From: Streptomyces sp. TLI_235
GTDB taxonomy: Bacteria; Actinomycetota; Actinomycetes; Streptomycetales; Streptomycetaceae
DNA length: 64,000 nt
Direction of reading: 5' to 3'
Assembly: GCA_002300355.1 (NCBI GenBank)
Contig: NSGV01000001.1
Span: 1,550,001-1,614,000, forward strand
In this document: positions 27,540-35,275 of the stretch, one piece after another
Layout of the letters: each line of letters starts with the position of its first letter
Position numbering within the stretch: position 1 is the stretch's first letter
Made by a program: the position numbers and the translations under genes
The notes under the pieces: model-generated
Seen by the model: only the letters and a program-made list of their open reading frames with translations
The model's database searches: none
What the model was told of the DNA's origin: nothing

Positions 27540-27557
27540 TGCCAGTAATCACTGGCA
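27540..27557. promoter_or_regulatory. Predicted operator between BVMO operon and merR gene
   Basis: TGCCAGT-AATC-ACTGGCA is a perfect 7-bp inverted repeat about 90 nt from each divergent start. A MerR dimer usually binds such a site between promoter elements, so it is the natural target for the regulator encoded next to it. Confidence 0.6.
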
Positions 27558-27642
27558 CGATTGGCAGAGTAGCCGCTGCCGCGCCGGTGGGGAAGAAGGC
27601 GGGCACGACGTCTCCCGGCGCACCCGCCCTATGCTGAGCGGC

Positions 27643-28395
27643 GTGGCGGAGATCACCAGCAGCAGCGGGCAGCCCCGCGAGTACCGCGTCGAGGAACTCG
27701 CCGCGGCCGCCGGCATCACCACCCGGACCCTGCGCTTCTACCGGGAGCGCAAGCTCCTCCAGCCGCCGCGCAAGGAGGGCCGGATCGCCTGGTACGGCGA
27801 ACAGCACCTGGCCCGGCTGCGGATGATCGGCGAACTGCTCGAACGCGGCCACACCCTCGGCGGCATCACCGAACTCATCGGCGCCGGCGAGAGCGGCCGC
27901 CACGTCGCCGACCTGATCGGCCTGCGCGACGAGATCGCCGCCCCCTGGTCCGACGAGACGCCCGTCCGGCTCGACTGGGACGAACTCCTCGAAGCCTTCG
28001 GCGACCAGCTCACCCCCGAGAACACCGCCGAGTCCATCGCCCAGGGCTACATCACCGTCGAGGACGACGGCATCACCCACGTCAGCCGCCGCCTGATGGA
28101 CGCCACCATCGCCCTGGTCGGCGAGGGCGCCCCGCTGGCCGCCGTGCTCGCCGTCAGCCGCAAGACCCAGGAGCACCTGGACGCCGTCGCCGAGGCGTTC
28201 ACCGAACTCGCCCGCGACCACCTGCTCGGCGGCCTCGCCCACGTCGACGACCTCACCCCCGAGGAGGCCGCCGAGCTCACCGAACGGATCCGCCGGGTCC
28301 GCCCGCTCGCCCGCGCCACCGCCGACGCCCAGTTCATGCTCGCCATGGACCGCGCGGTGCGCGCCGCCTACGACAAGCTGCTCGCCGACGGCTGA
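27643..28395 (+). CDS. MerR-family transcriptional regulator
   Basis: This 250-aa regulator has an N-terminal MerR helix-turn-helix (YRVEELAAAAGITTRTLRFYRERKLL, then GRIAWYGEQHLARLRMI). A ~170-aa C-terminal effector domain without obvious metal-binding cysteines suggests an organic ligand. I place the start at GTG 27643 because TATGCT at 27630-27635 is a good -10 seven nt upstream, implying a leaderless mRNA; an ATG at 27631 lies inside that box. It diverges from the Baeyer-Villiger operon. A short inverted repeat lies between them. Confidence 0.87.
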   Translation: MAEITSSSGQPREYRVEELAAAAGITTRTLRFYRERKLLQPPRKEGRIAWYGEQHLARLRMIGELLERGHTLGGITELIGAGESGRHVADLIGLRDEIAAPWSDETPVRLDWDELLEAFGDQLTPENTAESIAQGYITVEDDGITHVSRRLMDATIALVGEGAPLAAVLAVSRKTQEHLDAVAEAFTELARDHLLGGLAHVDDLTPEEAAELTERIRRVRPLARATADAQFMLAMDRAVRAAYDKLLADG

Positions 28396-28462
28396 GCCGG
28401 CGCCCGCCGGGGCCGCGGTATTTCGGTCGGCACCGAACCGTCCGGCCGGTACCGTGCGCGGC

Positions 28463-29353
28463 ATGGAGCAGACACTCACCGACTCGGCCGCACCGCTGGA
28501 CGGACGCGCCCTCGCCGCGGCCGGCACCACCGTGCTGCTGTGGGCCTCCGCCTTCGTCGTCATCCGGGATGCCGGCTCCTCCTTCGGGCCCGGCGCGCTC
28601 GCCCTCGGCCGGCTCACCGTCGGCGCGATCGCCCTGGTCGGCCTGCTGGTGCTCCGCCGCGAAGGGGTACCGCCGCGGGCCGCCTGGCCCGGCATCGCCG
28701 CCTCCGGGGTGCTCTGGTTCGGGCTCTACATGGTGGCGCTCAACTGGGGCGAGCAGCAGGTCGACGCGGGCACCGCCGCGATGGTGGTCAACATCGGGCC
28801 GCTGCTCATCGCCCTGCTCGGCGGATGGCTGCTCAAGGAGGGCTTCCCGCGCGGACTGGTCGCCGGCCTCGCCGTCTCCTTCGCGGGCGCCGTGGTCACC
28901 GGGCTGTCGATGTCCGGCGGGGCGGGCGGCGGCTCGGTGCTCGGCATCGCCCTCTGCCTGCTCTCGGCAGCGACCTACGCGGCGGGCGTGGTGCTCCAGA
29001 AGCCCGCCCTGCAGCACGCCACCCCCTTGCAGGCCACCGCCTTCGGCTGTCTGATCGGTGCGATCGCCTGCCTGCCGTTCACCCCCGGCCTCCTCCACGA
29101 CCTCGGACGGGCACCGGCCTCCGCCGTCCTCGACCTGGTCTACCTCGGCCTCTTCCCGACCGCCCTCGCCTTCACCACCTGGGCCTACGCCCTCTCCCGC
29201 ACCACCGCCGGCCGAATGGGCGCCACCTGCTACGCCGTCCCCGCCCTCGTGGTCCTGATGGCCTGGCTGCTCCTCGGCGAACTCCCCGCCACCCTCGCCC
29301 TCCTCGGCGGCACCCTCTGCCTCGCCGGCGTCGCGGTCTCCCGGAGGGGATGA
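28463..29353 (+). CDS. EamA/DMT-family transporter
   Basis: This 296-aa integral membrane protein has two EamA repeats of about five helices each, ten predicted segments in all (for example TTVLLWASAFVVI at the start and GGTLCLAGVAVS at the end). The family exports amino acids, metabolites or drugs by drug/metabolite exchange. The ATG at 28463 lies 7 nt after TACCGT, a -10-like box, suggesting a leaderless transcript. It is downstream of the MerR gene on the same strand with a 67-nt gap. Substrate unknown. Confidence 0.88.
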   Translation: MEQTLTDSAAPLDGRALAAAGTTVLLWASAFVVIRDAGSSFGPGALALGRLTVGAIALVGLLVLRREGVPPRAAWPGIAASGVLWFGLYMVALNWGEQQVDAGTAAMVVNIGPLLIALLGGWLLKEGFPRGLVAGLAVSFAGAVVTGLSMSGGAGGGSVLGIALCLLSAATYAAGVVLQKPALQHATPLQATAFGCLIGAIACLPFTPGLLHDLGRAPASAVLDLVYLGLFPTALAFTTWAYALSRTTAGRMGATCYAVPALVVLMAWLLLGELPATLALLGGTLCLAGVAVSRRG

Positions 29354-29365
29354 GAAGCGAGAGGA

Positions 29366-29380
29366 AGGGGCAGCGCCCCT
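29366..29380. terminator. Short hairpin between convergent genes
   Basis: AGGGGC-AGC-GCCCCT is a perfect 6-bp hairpin just after the DMT transporter stop. A weaker GGGTCACCC repeat follows. It is a modest candidate for termination between two convergent genes. Confidence 0.45.
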
Positions 29381-29427
29381 GGGTCACCCATGCCCGCTGG
29401 TTCCCCCGCGTGCACCCGCCCCCTTGA

Positions 29428-30204
29428 TCACTGCTCCAGGCGGCGGACCCGTTCGTCGTCCGGGGTGCGGGGGCAGGTGGTACAGGCCTCGTCGGGGCGG
29501 ATGGCGTAGTAGAGGCAGCAGCCCTGCCGGGTGCGGGTCCAGTGGCGGCGGCCCGCGGTACCGGGGAGGCGGCGGAACGCGGCGGCGCCCGCGAACGGCG
29601 GGGTGCCGCCGGGCAGCAGGACGGAGGCGGCGGTGACCGCGCGGTCCTCCTCGCCGAACACCCGGCCGAGGTACCAGAGGGCGGAGACCAGGTCGTCCGT
29701 GACCATGCCCCAGAGTGCGTGCGGGCCGCGTCGTACGTACGGCTGGAAGGCCCCGAGCACCGGCCCGACGTGGGCGGCGACGGCGGCGCGGAGCCCGTCC
29801 GGGCCGAGCGGGCCGTCGTCGGGGAGGTCGGCGAGCAGGGCGAGGTCGCCGGTGGACTCCTCGATCCAGAGGGAGGAGGGGGCGATCCGCGCGGCGCGCC
29901 CGTCCAGATACCAGGGCCCGGCGGTGAGCAGGCAGAGCGACCAGAGGTAGTGGTGCAGCAGCCGGGAGGCGGCGACGTGCGGGCGCGGGGCGGTGCCGTG
30001 GGCGGCCTCGATCCGGGCGGCCTCGGCGGCGACCAGGGCTTCGGCGCGGGCGGCCAGGGCGTCCCCGGGGCACCAGCGTTCGCGGTCCGCGGGCGGCCGG
30101 TCGAGCAGGGTGACCGGCAGCGCCGGGCAGATCTCGACAAGGCGCCGAATCGACGCAGGTGTTCCGGCGGCGGCAGAGGCGCGCACGGCCGTCAGCTGGA
30201 GCAT
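29428..30204 (-). CDS. FhuF-like ferric-siderophore reductase
   Basis: This 258-aa protein ends in the FhuF cysteine pattern CCx10CxxC (GCCLYYAIRPDEACTTC), which binds a [2Fe-2S] cluster. The body (RLLHHYLWSLCLLTAGPWYL, LWGMVTDDLVSALWYLGRVF) is also typical of FhuF-type proteins. Such enzymes reduce imported ferric siderophore in the cytoplasm to release iron. It is divergent from the siderophore synthesis operon and has its own iron box (30226-30244) just upstream of the start, so expression under iron starvation is expected. It is probably dedicated to the siderophore made next door. Confidence 0.88.
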   Translation of the reverse strand: MLQLTAVRASAAAGTPASIRRLVEICPALPVTLLDRPPADRERWCPGDALAARAEALVAAEAARIEAAHGTAPRPHVAASRLLHHYLWSLCLLTAGPWYLDGRAARIAPSSLWIEESTGDLALLADLPDDGPLGPDGLRAAVAAHVGPVLGAFQPYVRRGPHALWGMVTDDLVSALWYLGRVFGEEDRAVTAASVLLPGGTPPFAGAAAFRRLPGTAGRRHWTRTRQGCCLYYAIRPDEACTTCPRTPDDERVRRLEQ

Positions 30205-30225
30205 CGAGGGACCCCCGTGATCAAC

Positions 30226-30244
30226 TAAGGTATGCCTCACCTTA
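30226..30244 (-). promoter_or_regulatory. Iron box before the FhuF-like gene
   Basis: TAAGGTATGCCTCACCTTA is a 19-bp DmdR1/IdeR-type iron box with perfect 6-bp arms (TAAGGT/ACCTTA), 22 nt upstream of the reductase start. Confidence 0.85.
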
Positions 30245-30304
30245 CATGGACCTGACGGTCCGTCGAACCACCGACACCCCGACAGATCGGCCGATTTGAC
30301 GCGA

Positions 30305-30323
30305 TTAGGTACGCCTAACCTAA
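30305..30323 (+). promoter_or_regulatory. Iron box before the siderophore operon
   Basis: TTAGGTACGCCTAACCTAA is a near-consensus 19-bp iron box with perfect 6-bp arms (TTAGGT/ACCTAA). It lies 215 nt upstream of the ATP-grasp gene, in a 333-nt divergent region with the second box at 30226. Fe-dependent repression of the biosynthetic operon is inferred. Confidence 0.88.
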
Positions 30324-30537
30324 TGTTCCGTCCGTGTCCCCCGCAGCGCCACCTGTGGCCGAAGCCCGCACCACCGCCACCTGCCCCCGCACGGGGCGCG
30401 GTTTCCGGTCGCCGCCCCCGGGCACGATCGACCGCACCGGACCGGCCGCCTGACCGCCCGTCGACGGCCGCGCCCGCCGGACGAAGTCGACACGCGCCCG
30501 TGCGCCGGGCCCTGCCACCACCCCGAGGACGACGCCC

Positions 30538-31734
30538 ATGCGGCTGTACCTGCTCGCCCTGAACCCCACCGACTCGGTCACCGAGGGCTTCCTGCCGGCC
30601 GCCGACCGGCTCGGCCTGGCGGTCACCCTGCTCACCGACCAGCCGGACGCGCACCGCGCGGCGTACCGGCACCTCGCCGCGCCGCCCGAGGTACTGCCGT
30701 GCGAGGTCCGGGACTTCCGCGAGGTGGTCGGGCTGGTCTCCCGGCACCACGCCCCCGACGCGGTGTTCAGCAACAGCGACCACCTGCAGACCCAGACCGC
30801 CCTCGCCGCCGAGTACTTCGGCCTGCCGGCGAAGGACTGGCGGGCCGCGCTGCGGGCGAAGAACAAGGCACAGCTCCGCCGGCACCTCGCCGCGGCCGGC
30901 CTGGACACCGTCCGCGCGGTCGAACTCGCCCCCGGGCAGCCGGTCTCCGGGATCGACCCGCCGTTCCCGTGCGTGGTGAAGCCGCGCGAGGGCGTCGCCA
31001 GCGAGGACGTCGCCCTGGTCGCCGACGCCACCGAACTGGCCGCGCACTGCGCCGCGGTGCGGCAGCGCCGACCCCAGGACGCCCTGGTGGTGGAGGAGTT
31101 CCTGGCCGGCGAGCTGCACACCCTGGAGACCCTCGGCGACGGCACGCGCCGCCACGTGCTCGGCGGGTTCCGCACCCGGATCTCCCCGCCGCCGCACTTC
31201 GTCGAGGAGGCACTGGAGTTCGTCCCCGAGCATCCCCGGCCGGTGGTCGACCAGGTGCTCGCCCAGCTCGACGCGCTCGGCGTCGGCCTCGGCGCCTGCC
31301 ACACCGAGTTCGTCGTCCAGCCGGACGGCCGGGCCCGCATCATCGAGGTCAACTACCGGGCCATAGGCGACCAGTGCGACCTGATGCTGGCCCGGCTGCT
31401 GGACATCCCGTTCTTCGAGCACGTGCTCCGCGTCCACCTCGGCGAGCCGCTGCCCGCCGAGCTCGGCGCCCGTACCGGACGGCACGGCCACAACCGGGCG
31501 GTGCTCGCCGACCGGGCCGGCACGCTGACCGCCGCCCCGGCGGCCCAGGAGTACGAGAAGGACGGCGTCCAGCTGGTCTACCGGCCGTTCCGCACCGTCG
31601 GCGAGCACCACGTGCACCACCGCACCAACCGGGACTACCTCGGCGTGGTCTGGGCGGTCGGCGACGACCGTCGGGCCGTCGACGGCGCGGTGGAGGCGTT
31701 CCTCGCCGCCAACCGCTGGGAGATCACCCCGTGA
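30538..31734 (+). CDS. ATP-grasp ligase, siderophore biosynthesis (PvsA-like)
   Basis: This 398-aa ATP-grasp ligase joins a carboxylate to an amine through an acyl phosphate. The pre-ATP-grasp domain begins MRLYLLALNPTDSV; the ATP-binding lysine region is PCVVKPREGVASEDV, and metal-binding residues are in HTEFVVQPDGRARIIEVNYR. It is first in an operon with two NIS synthetases and a PLP decarboxylase. In vibrioferrin synthesis the equivalent enzyme (PvsA) joins alanine to 2-oxoglutarate; a similar building-block ligation is inferred. Its stop overlaps the next start (GTGA). Confidence 0.82.
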   Translation: MRLYLLALNPTDSVTEGFLPAADRLGLAVTLLTDQPDAHRAAYRHLAAPPEVLPCEVRDFREVVGLVSRHHAPDAVFSNSDHLQTQTALAAEYFGLPAKDWRAALRAKNKAQLRRHLAAAGLDTVRAVELAPGQPVSGIDPPFPCVVKPREGVASEDVALVADATELAAHCAAVRQRRPQDALVVEEFLAGELHTLETLGDGTRRHVLGGFRTRISPPPHFVEEALEFVPEHPRPVVDQVLAQLDALGVGLGACHTEFVVQPDGRARIIEVNYRAIGDQCDLMLARLLDIPFFEHVLRVHLGEPLPAELGARTGRHGHNRAVLADRAGTLTAAPAAQEYEKDGVQLVYRPFRTVGEHHVHHRTNRDYLGVVWAVGDDRRAVDGAVEAFLAANRWEITP

Positions 31735-33440
31735 CCGCGGCCACCCCGCCCCGGGAGCGGGCGCACGCCGACGACCCGGCCGGGCTGCTCACCCGGCGCG
31801 TCCTCGGCGCCCTGCACCGCGAGGACGTGCTGGGCCTGCGCACCGACGCCGTCGTCGAGGAGCGGCCGGACGGTACCTGGCTGCGCGGCCCGCGGCTCGC
31901 CCTGCCGGTCACGGCGGACGGGTTCCAGAGCCGCTGGACGGCCCGCCTCCCGCTGCTCGAGGTCGACGGCCGCCCGCTGACCGGCCTCGACCGGATCCTC
32001 GCCGCGGTGGCCGACCTCGCGGACCCGCGCGACCGGGACGGCCACACCGCCTTCGCCGAGGAGTGCCGGCAGGCGCTCGCCACCGTCCGGCTGCACGAGC
32101 GGGCCCGCCCCGGTGTGCTCGCCGCGCTCGCCGAGGCCCTCGGCCCCGACCCGGCAGGCTGGACCGGCCCCGCCGCCTCGCTCGGCTTCGACACCATCGC
32201 CGCCTACCTCGACCACCCGGTGCACCCCGCCGGCCGCGGCCGGTCCGGCCTCACCGACGACCATCTGCGCCGCTACGCACCCGAGTTCCACCCCTCCTTC
32301 GAGCTGCGCTGGCTCGTCCTGCCCGAGGACGCGCTCACCGTGCACGGCGCCGACCCGCCGCCCGCCTGGTGGCCCACCCCCGCCGACCTCGGCGAGACCG
32401 GCACCGGCCGCACCCTGCCCGTCCACCCGCTCACCGCGGGACCGGAGTTGGCCGCCCTGGTGCCCGGCGCCCGACTCGCCGACCGGCCGTACCTGACCGT
32501 CCGGCCGACGCTGTCCATGCGCACCGTCGCGGTCGTCCGGGACCCTGCCGTCCACCTCAAACTGCCGCTCGCCACCGCCACCCTGGGCCTGCGCAACCGG
32601 CGCACCATCAAGCCCGGCAGCCTGGTCGACGGCGCCGCGGGCGAGCGCCTGCTGACCGCCGTCACCGCCCGCGAGCCGCGCTTCGCCGGCACCGTGCTGC
32701 ACGCCGACGAACAGTCCTTCGCGCACGCCGGCCACGAGCTGCTCGCCGTCCTGGTGCGCCGCCAACCCGCGGGTCTGGACGGCTCGGTGACCGTTCCGCT
32801 GGCCGCCCTGCTCGCCCCCGCCCCCGGCGGCCGCACCGTCCTCGACCACCTCGCCGACCGCTTCCACGGCGGCGACGTGCTGCGCCTCTACGACGAGCTG
32901 CTGCGGCTGCTGCTCGACTGGCACACCACGCTCTTCTCGTACGGCATCGCCCTGGAGGCGCACCAGCAGAACACCTCGCTGGTGCTGGACCGCCCCGGCG
33001 GCAGCACCCGGCTGCGGCTGCTCCTCAAGGACGACGACGGCCCGCGCATCAACACCGCTCGGCTCGGCGAACTCTCCCCGTACGCGGAGGAGTTCGACGA
33101 CGCGCGGATAGCCGGTGCGGACGACCGGCCGGTCACCGACCTGTTCGCCACCATCGCCGGCCACCTGTGCACCGGCGCGCTCGCCTTCGGCCTGGCCGAG
33201 CTCGGCCGCGCGCCGCTGGAGCAGACCCTCGGCCTGCTGCGCACCCGGCTCGGCGAGGCCGCCGACCGGATCGGACCGGCCGGGCGCGTGCTGCGCGCCG
33301 CCCTGCTCGACGCCGAGGAGCTGCCGGTGAAGGCCATGGTCACCGCGGGCACCCTGCTCAGCAAGGAGCGCTCCGGCGCGGCCGACATCAACAAGCACTA
33401 CACCACCGGGCCCAACTACCTGCGGGAGGCGCCCAGGTGA
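31731..33440 (+). CDS. NIS siderophore synthetase (IucA/IucC), first copy
   Basis: This 569-aa IucA/IucC-family synthetase adenylates a carboxylate, usually citrate, and condenses it with an amine or alcohol without an NRPS. Family features are KLPLATATLGLRNRRTIKPGSLVDG, the active-site-type LEAHQQNTSLVLD, LLLKDDDGPRI and the C-terminal KAMVTAGTLLSKERSG. It starts at GTG 31731 overlapping the ATP-grasp stop. By order it matches PvsB of the vibrioferrin pathway, but only phylogeny can say whether it is type A, B or C. It acts in the cytoplasm. Confidence 0.9.
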   Translation: MTAATPPRERAHADDPAGLLTRRVLGALHREDVLGLRTDAVVEERPDGTWLRGPRLALPVTADGFQSRWTARLPLLEVDGRPLTGLDRILAAVADLADPRDRDGHTAFAEECRQALATVRLHERARPGVLAALAEALGPDPAGWTGPAASLGFDTIAAYLDHPVHPAGRGRSGLTDDHLRRYAPEFHPSFELRWLVLPEDALTVHGADPPPAWWPTPADLGETGTGRTLPVHPLTAGPELAALVPGARLADRPYLTVRPTLSMRTVAVVRDPAVHLKLPLATATLGLRNRRTIKPGSLVDGAAGERLLTAVTAREPRFAGTVLHADEQSFAHAGHELLAVLVRRQPAGLDGSVTVPLAALLAPAPGGRTVLDHLADRFHGGDVLRLYDELLRLLLDWHTTLFSYGIALEAHQQNTSLVLDRPGGSTRLRLLLKDDDGPRINTARLGELSPYAEEFDDARIAGADDRPVTDLFATIAGHLCTGALAFGLAELGRAPLEQTLGLLRTRLGEAADRIGPAGRVLRAALLDAEELPVKAMVTAGTLLSKERSGAADINKHYTTGPNYLREAPR

Positions 33441-33487
33441 GCACTCCCGCAGGCGCCCGCCGCCCACACCCGCGAGGGAGCAACCGT

Positions 33488-35275
33488 ATGACCCCACGGC
33501 TCGACGCCCGCCGCACCTGCGCCCCGACCGGGCTGCCCAGCGCCGACCACGCGGTCGCGCACACCCTGCTGAACTGCCTGTTGCGGGAGGTGTCCGCGCC
33601 CGAGCACCAGACCGCCGTCATCGACGACCACCTGCTCGTCCGGCTGCCCCGCCGCGGCACCCTGCTGCGGGTCGCGCTGCGCCGCACCTCGCTCTCCGGC
33701 GCGCACCGCTTCACCGGCCCGGTCGTCGCGCACACCGCCGAGGGCGCCCGGGAGCTCGGCTGGCGCGAGCTCGCCGAGCAGGTCGAGGCCGAGCTCGGCC
33801 ACCGCGGCGGCACCGCCAACGACGAGTTCCTCGCCCAACTCGCCTCCAGCCATGCCGGGGTGGCCGCCGCCCTGGCCGACCGCCCGGAGCCCGGGCCGGA
33901 CCGCTACCTGGAGTCCGAGCAGGCCCTGCTGTTCGGCCACCGCTTCCACCCCTCCCCCAAGGCCCGCTCCGCGGGGCGCACCGCGGACGCCGCGGCCTGG
34001 TCCGCGTACGCCCCGGAGGCCCGGGCCGCCTTCCGGCTGCGCCATCTCGCCGTGCGCGCCGAGCTGTTGGCCGAGGACACCGCCGACCCGGTCGCGACCG
34101 CCCTGCTGGACGGGCTGCGCGGCGACCTCCCGGCCGGCTACCGGCTGCTGCCCGCCCACCCGTGGCAGTACTCGCTGCTGCGCGGCCACCCGGCGCTCAC
34201 CGCCGCGCTCGGCCGCGGCGACGTGCTCGACCTGGGCCCCGGCGGCACCCCGTTCACCGCCACCGCCTCGGTCCGCACCCTGTACGGCGCGGGTGCCTTC
34301 CTCAAGTTCAGCCTCAATGTGCGGATCACCAACTGCCTGCGCAAGAACGCCGCGTACGAGCTGACCGGCGCCGTCGCGCTCACCCGGCTGCTGGCCGGGC
34401 CGCTGGCCGACCTCGCCCGGCGCTTCCCCGACGCGTCGGTGCTCCGCGAGCCCGCGTTCCGCACCCTGGCGCTGCCCGGTCCGGACGGGCGCCCCGACAC
34501 CGCGCTGTACGAGGGTCTCGGCCTGATCGTCCGCGAGGGCCTGGCCGGCGCCGTCCGCCCGGGGCTCACCCCGCTGCTGGCCGCCGCCGTCGCCGACGAG
34601 TACCCGACCAGCTCCGCGCAGATCGCCGCGCTGCTCGACGGCGCGGGCCCGGCCGCCGCCCGCGACTGGTGGGCCCGCTACCTGCGGCTGGTCGTCCCAC
34701 CGGTGCTGGCCGCCTACTTCGACCACGGGGTGGTGCTGGAGCCGCACCTGCAGAACGTGCTGGTCTGCGTGGACGCGGCGGGCCGGCCCCGCCAGGTGCT
34801 CTTCCGCGACCTGGAGGGCACCAAGCTGCTACCCGGTCACCACGCGGAGGCGCTCGCCGCGCTGCCGCCGGAGGTCGCCGGGCCGATGAGCTACGACGCC
34901 GACCGCGGCTGGGACCGGGTGGTCTACTGCCTGCTGGTCAACCACCTCGCCGAGCTGCTGGCCGCCCTCGCCGACCAGGCCCCGCCGGCCCGGGCGGGCG
35001 GGCTGGAGGCCGCGCTCTGGGCCGAGCTGCGCACCGTCCTCGCCGAGTGCGCCGACGCACACGGGCGCCCGGCCCGGCTCACCGCCCTGCTGGACGGCGC
35101 CCCGCTGCCCGCCAAGGCCAATCTGCTGACCCGCTGGGAGCGCCGTCCGGACCGGGAGGCCGGCTATGTGCGGCTGCCCTCGCCGCTCGCCCCCGAGGTG
35201 CTCGCCGAGGCCGCGCTGAGCGGTGGATCGGCCCTGAGCGGTGGATCGGCCCTGAGCGGCGGGGCGGCCCGGTGA
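33488..35275 (+). CDS. NIS siderophore synthetase (IucA/IucC), second copy
   Basis: This 595-aa second IucA/IucC synthetase has LLPAHPWQYSLLRGHP, the signature FLKFSLNVRITNCLRKNAAYEL (nucleotide and citrate binding), EPHLQNVLV and FRDLEGTKLLPG. I choose ATG 33488 with GGGAG 7 nt upstream; a GTG at 33437 overlapping the previous stop is the alternative. It matches the place of PvsD, which couples citrate to serine. The C-terminus carries three ALSGGS-type repeats absent from the family core. Its stop overlaps the decarboxylase start (GTGA). Confidence 0.9.
   Translation: MTPRLDARRTCAPTGLPSADHAVAHTLLNCLLREVSAPEHQTAVIDDHLLVRLPRRGTLLRVALRRTSLSGAHRFTGPVVAHTAEGARELGWRELAEQVEAELGHRGGTANDEFLAQLASSHAGVAAALADRPEPGPDRYLESEQALLFGHRFHPSPKARSAGRTADAAAWSAYAPEARAAFRLRHLAVRAELLAEDTADPVATALLDGLRGDLPAGYRLLPAHPWQYSLLRGHPALTAALGRGDVLDLGPGGTPFTATASVRTLYGAGAFLKFSLNVRITNCLRKNAAYELTGAVALTRLLAGPLADLARRFPDASVLREPAFRTLALPGPDGRPDTALYEGLGLIVREGLAGAVRPGLTPLLAAAVADEYPTSSAQIAALLDGAGPAAARDWWARYLRLVVPPVLAAYFDHGVVLEPHLQNVLVCVDAAGRPRQVLFRDLEGTKLLPGHHAEALAALPPEVAGPMSYDADRGWDRVVYCLLVNHLAELLAALADQAPPARAGGLEAALWAELRTVLAECADAHGRPARLTALLDGAPLPAKANLLTRWERRPDREAGYVRLPSPLAPEVLAEAALSGGSALSGGSALSGGAAR
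35213..35266 (+). repeat. Three 18-bp tandem repeats coding ALSGGS
   Basis: Units at 35213-35230, 35231-35248 and 35249-35266 are near identical (GCCCTGAGCGGTGGATCG type) and encode ALSGGS, ALSGGS, ALSGGA. They form a flexible tail on the second NIS synthetase. Slippage could change the copy number without shifting the frame. Confidence 0.85.
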
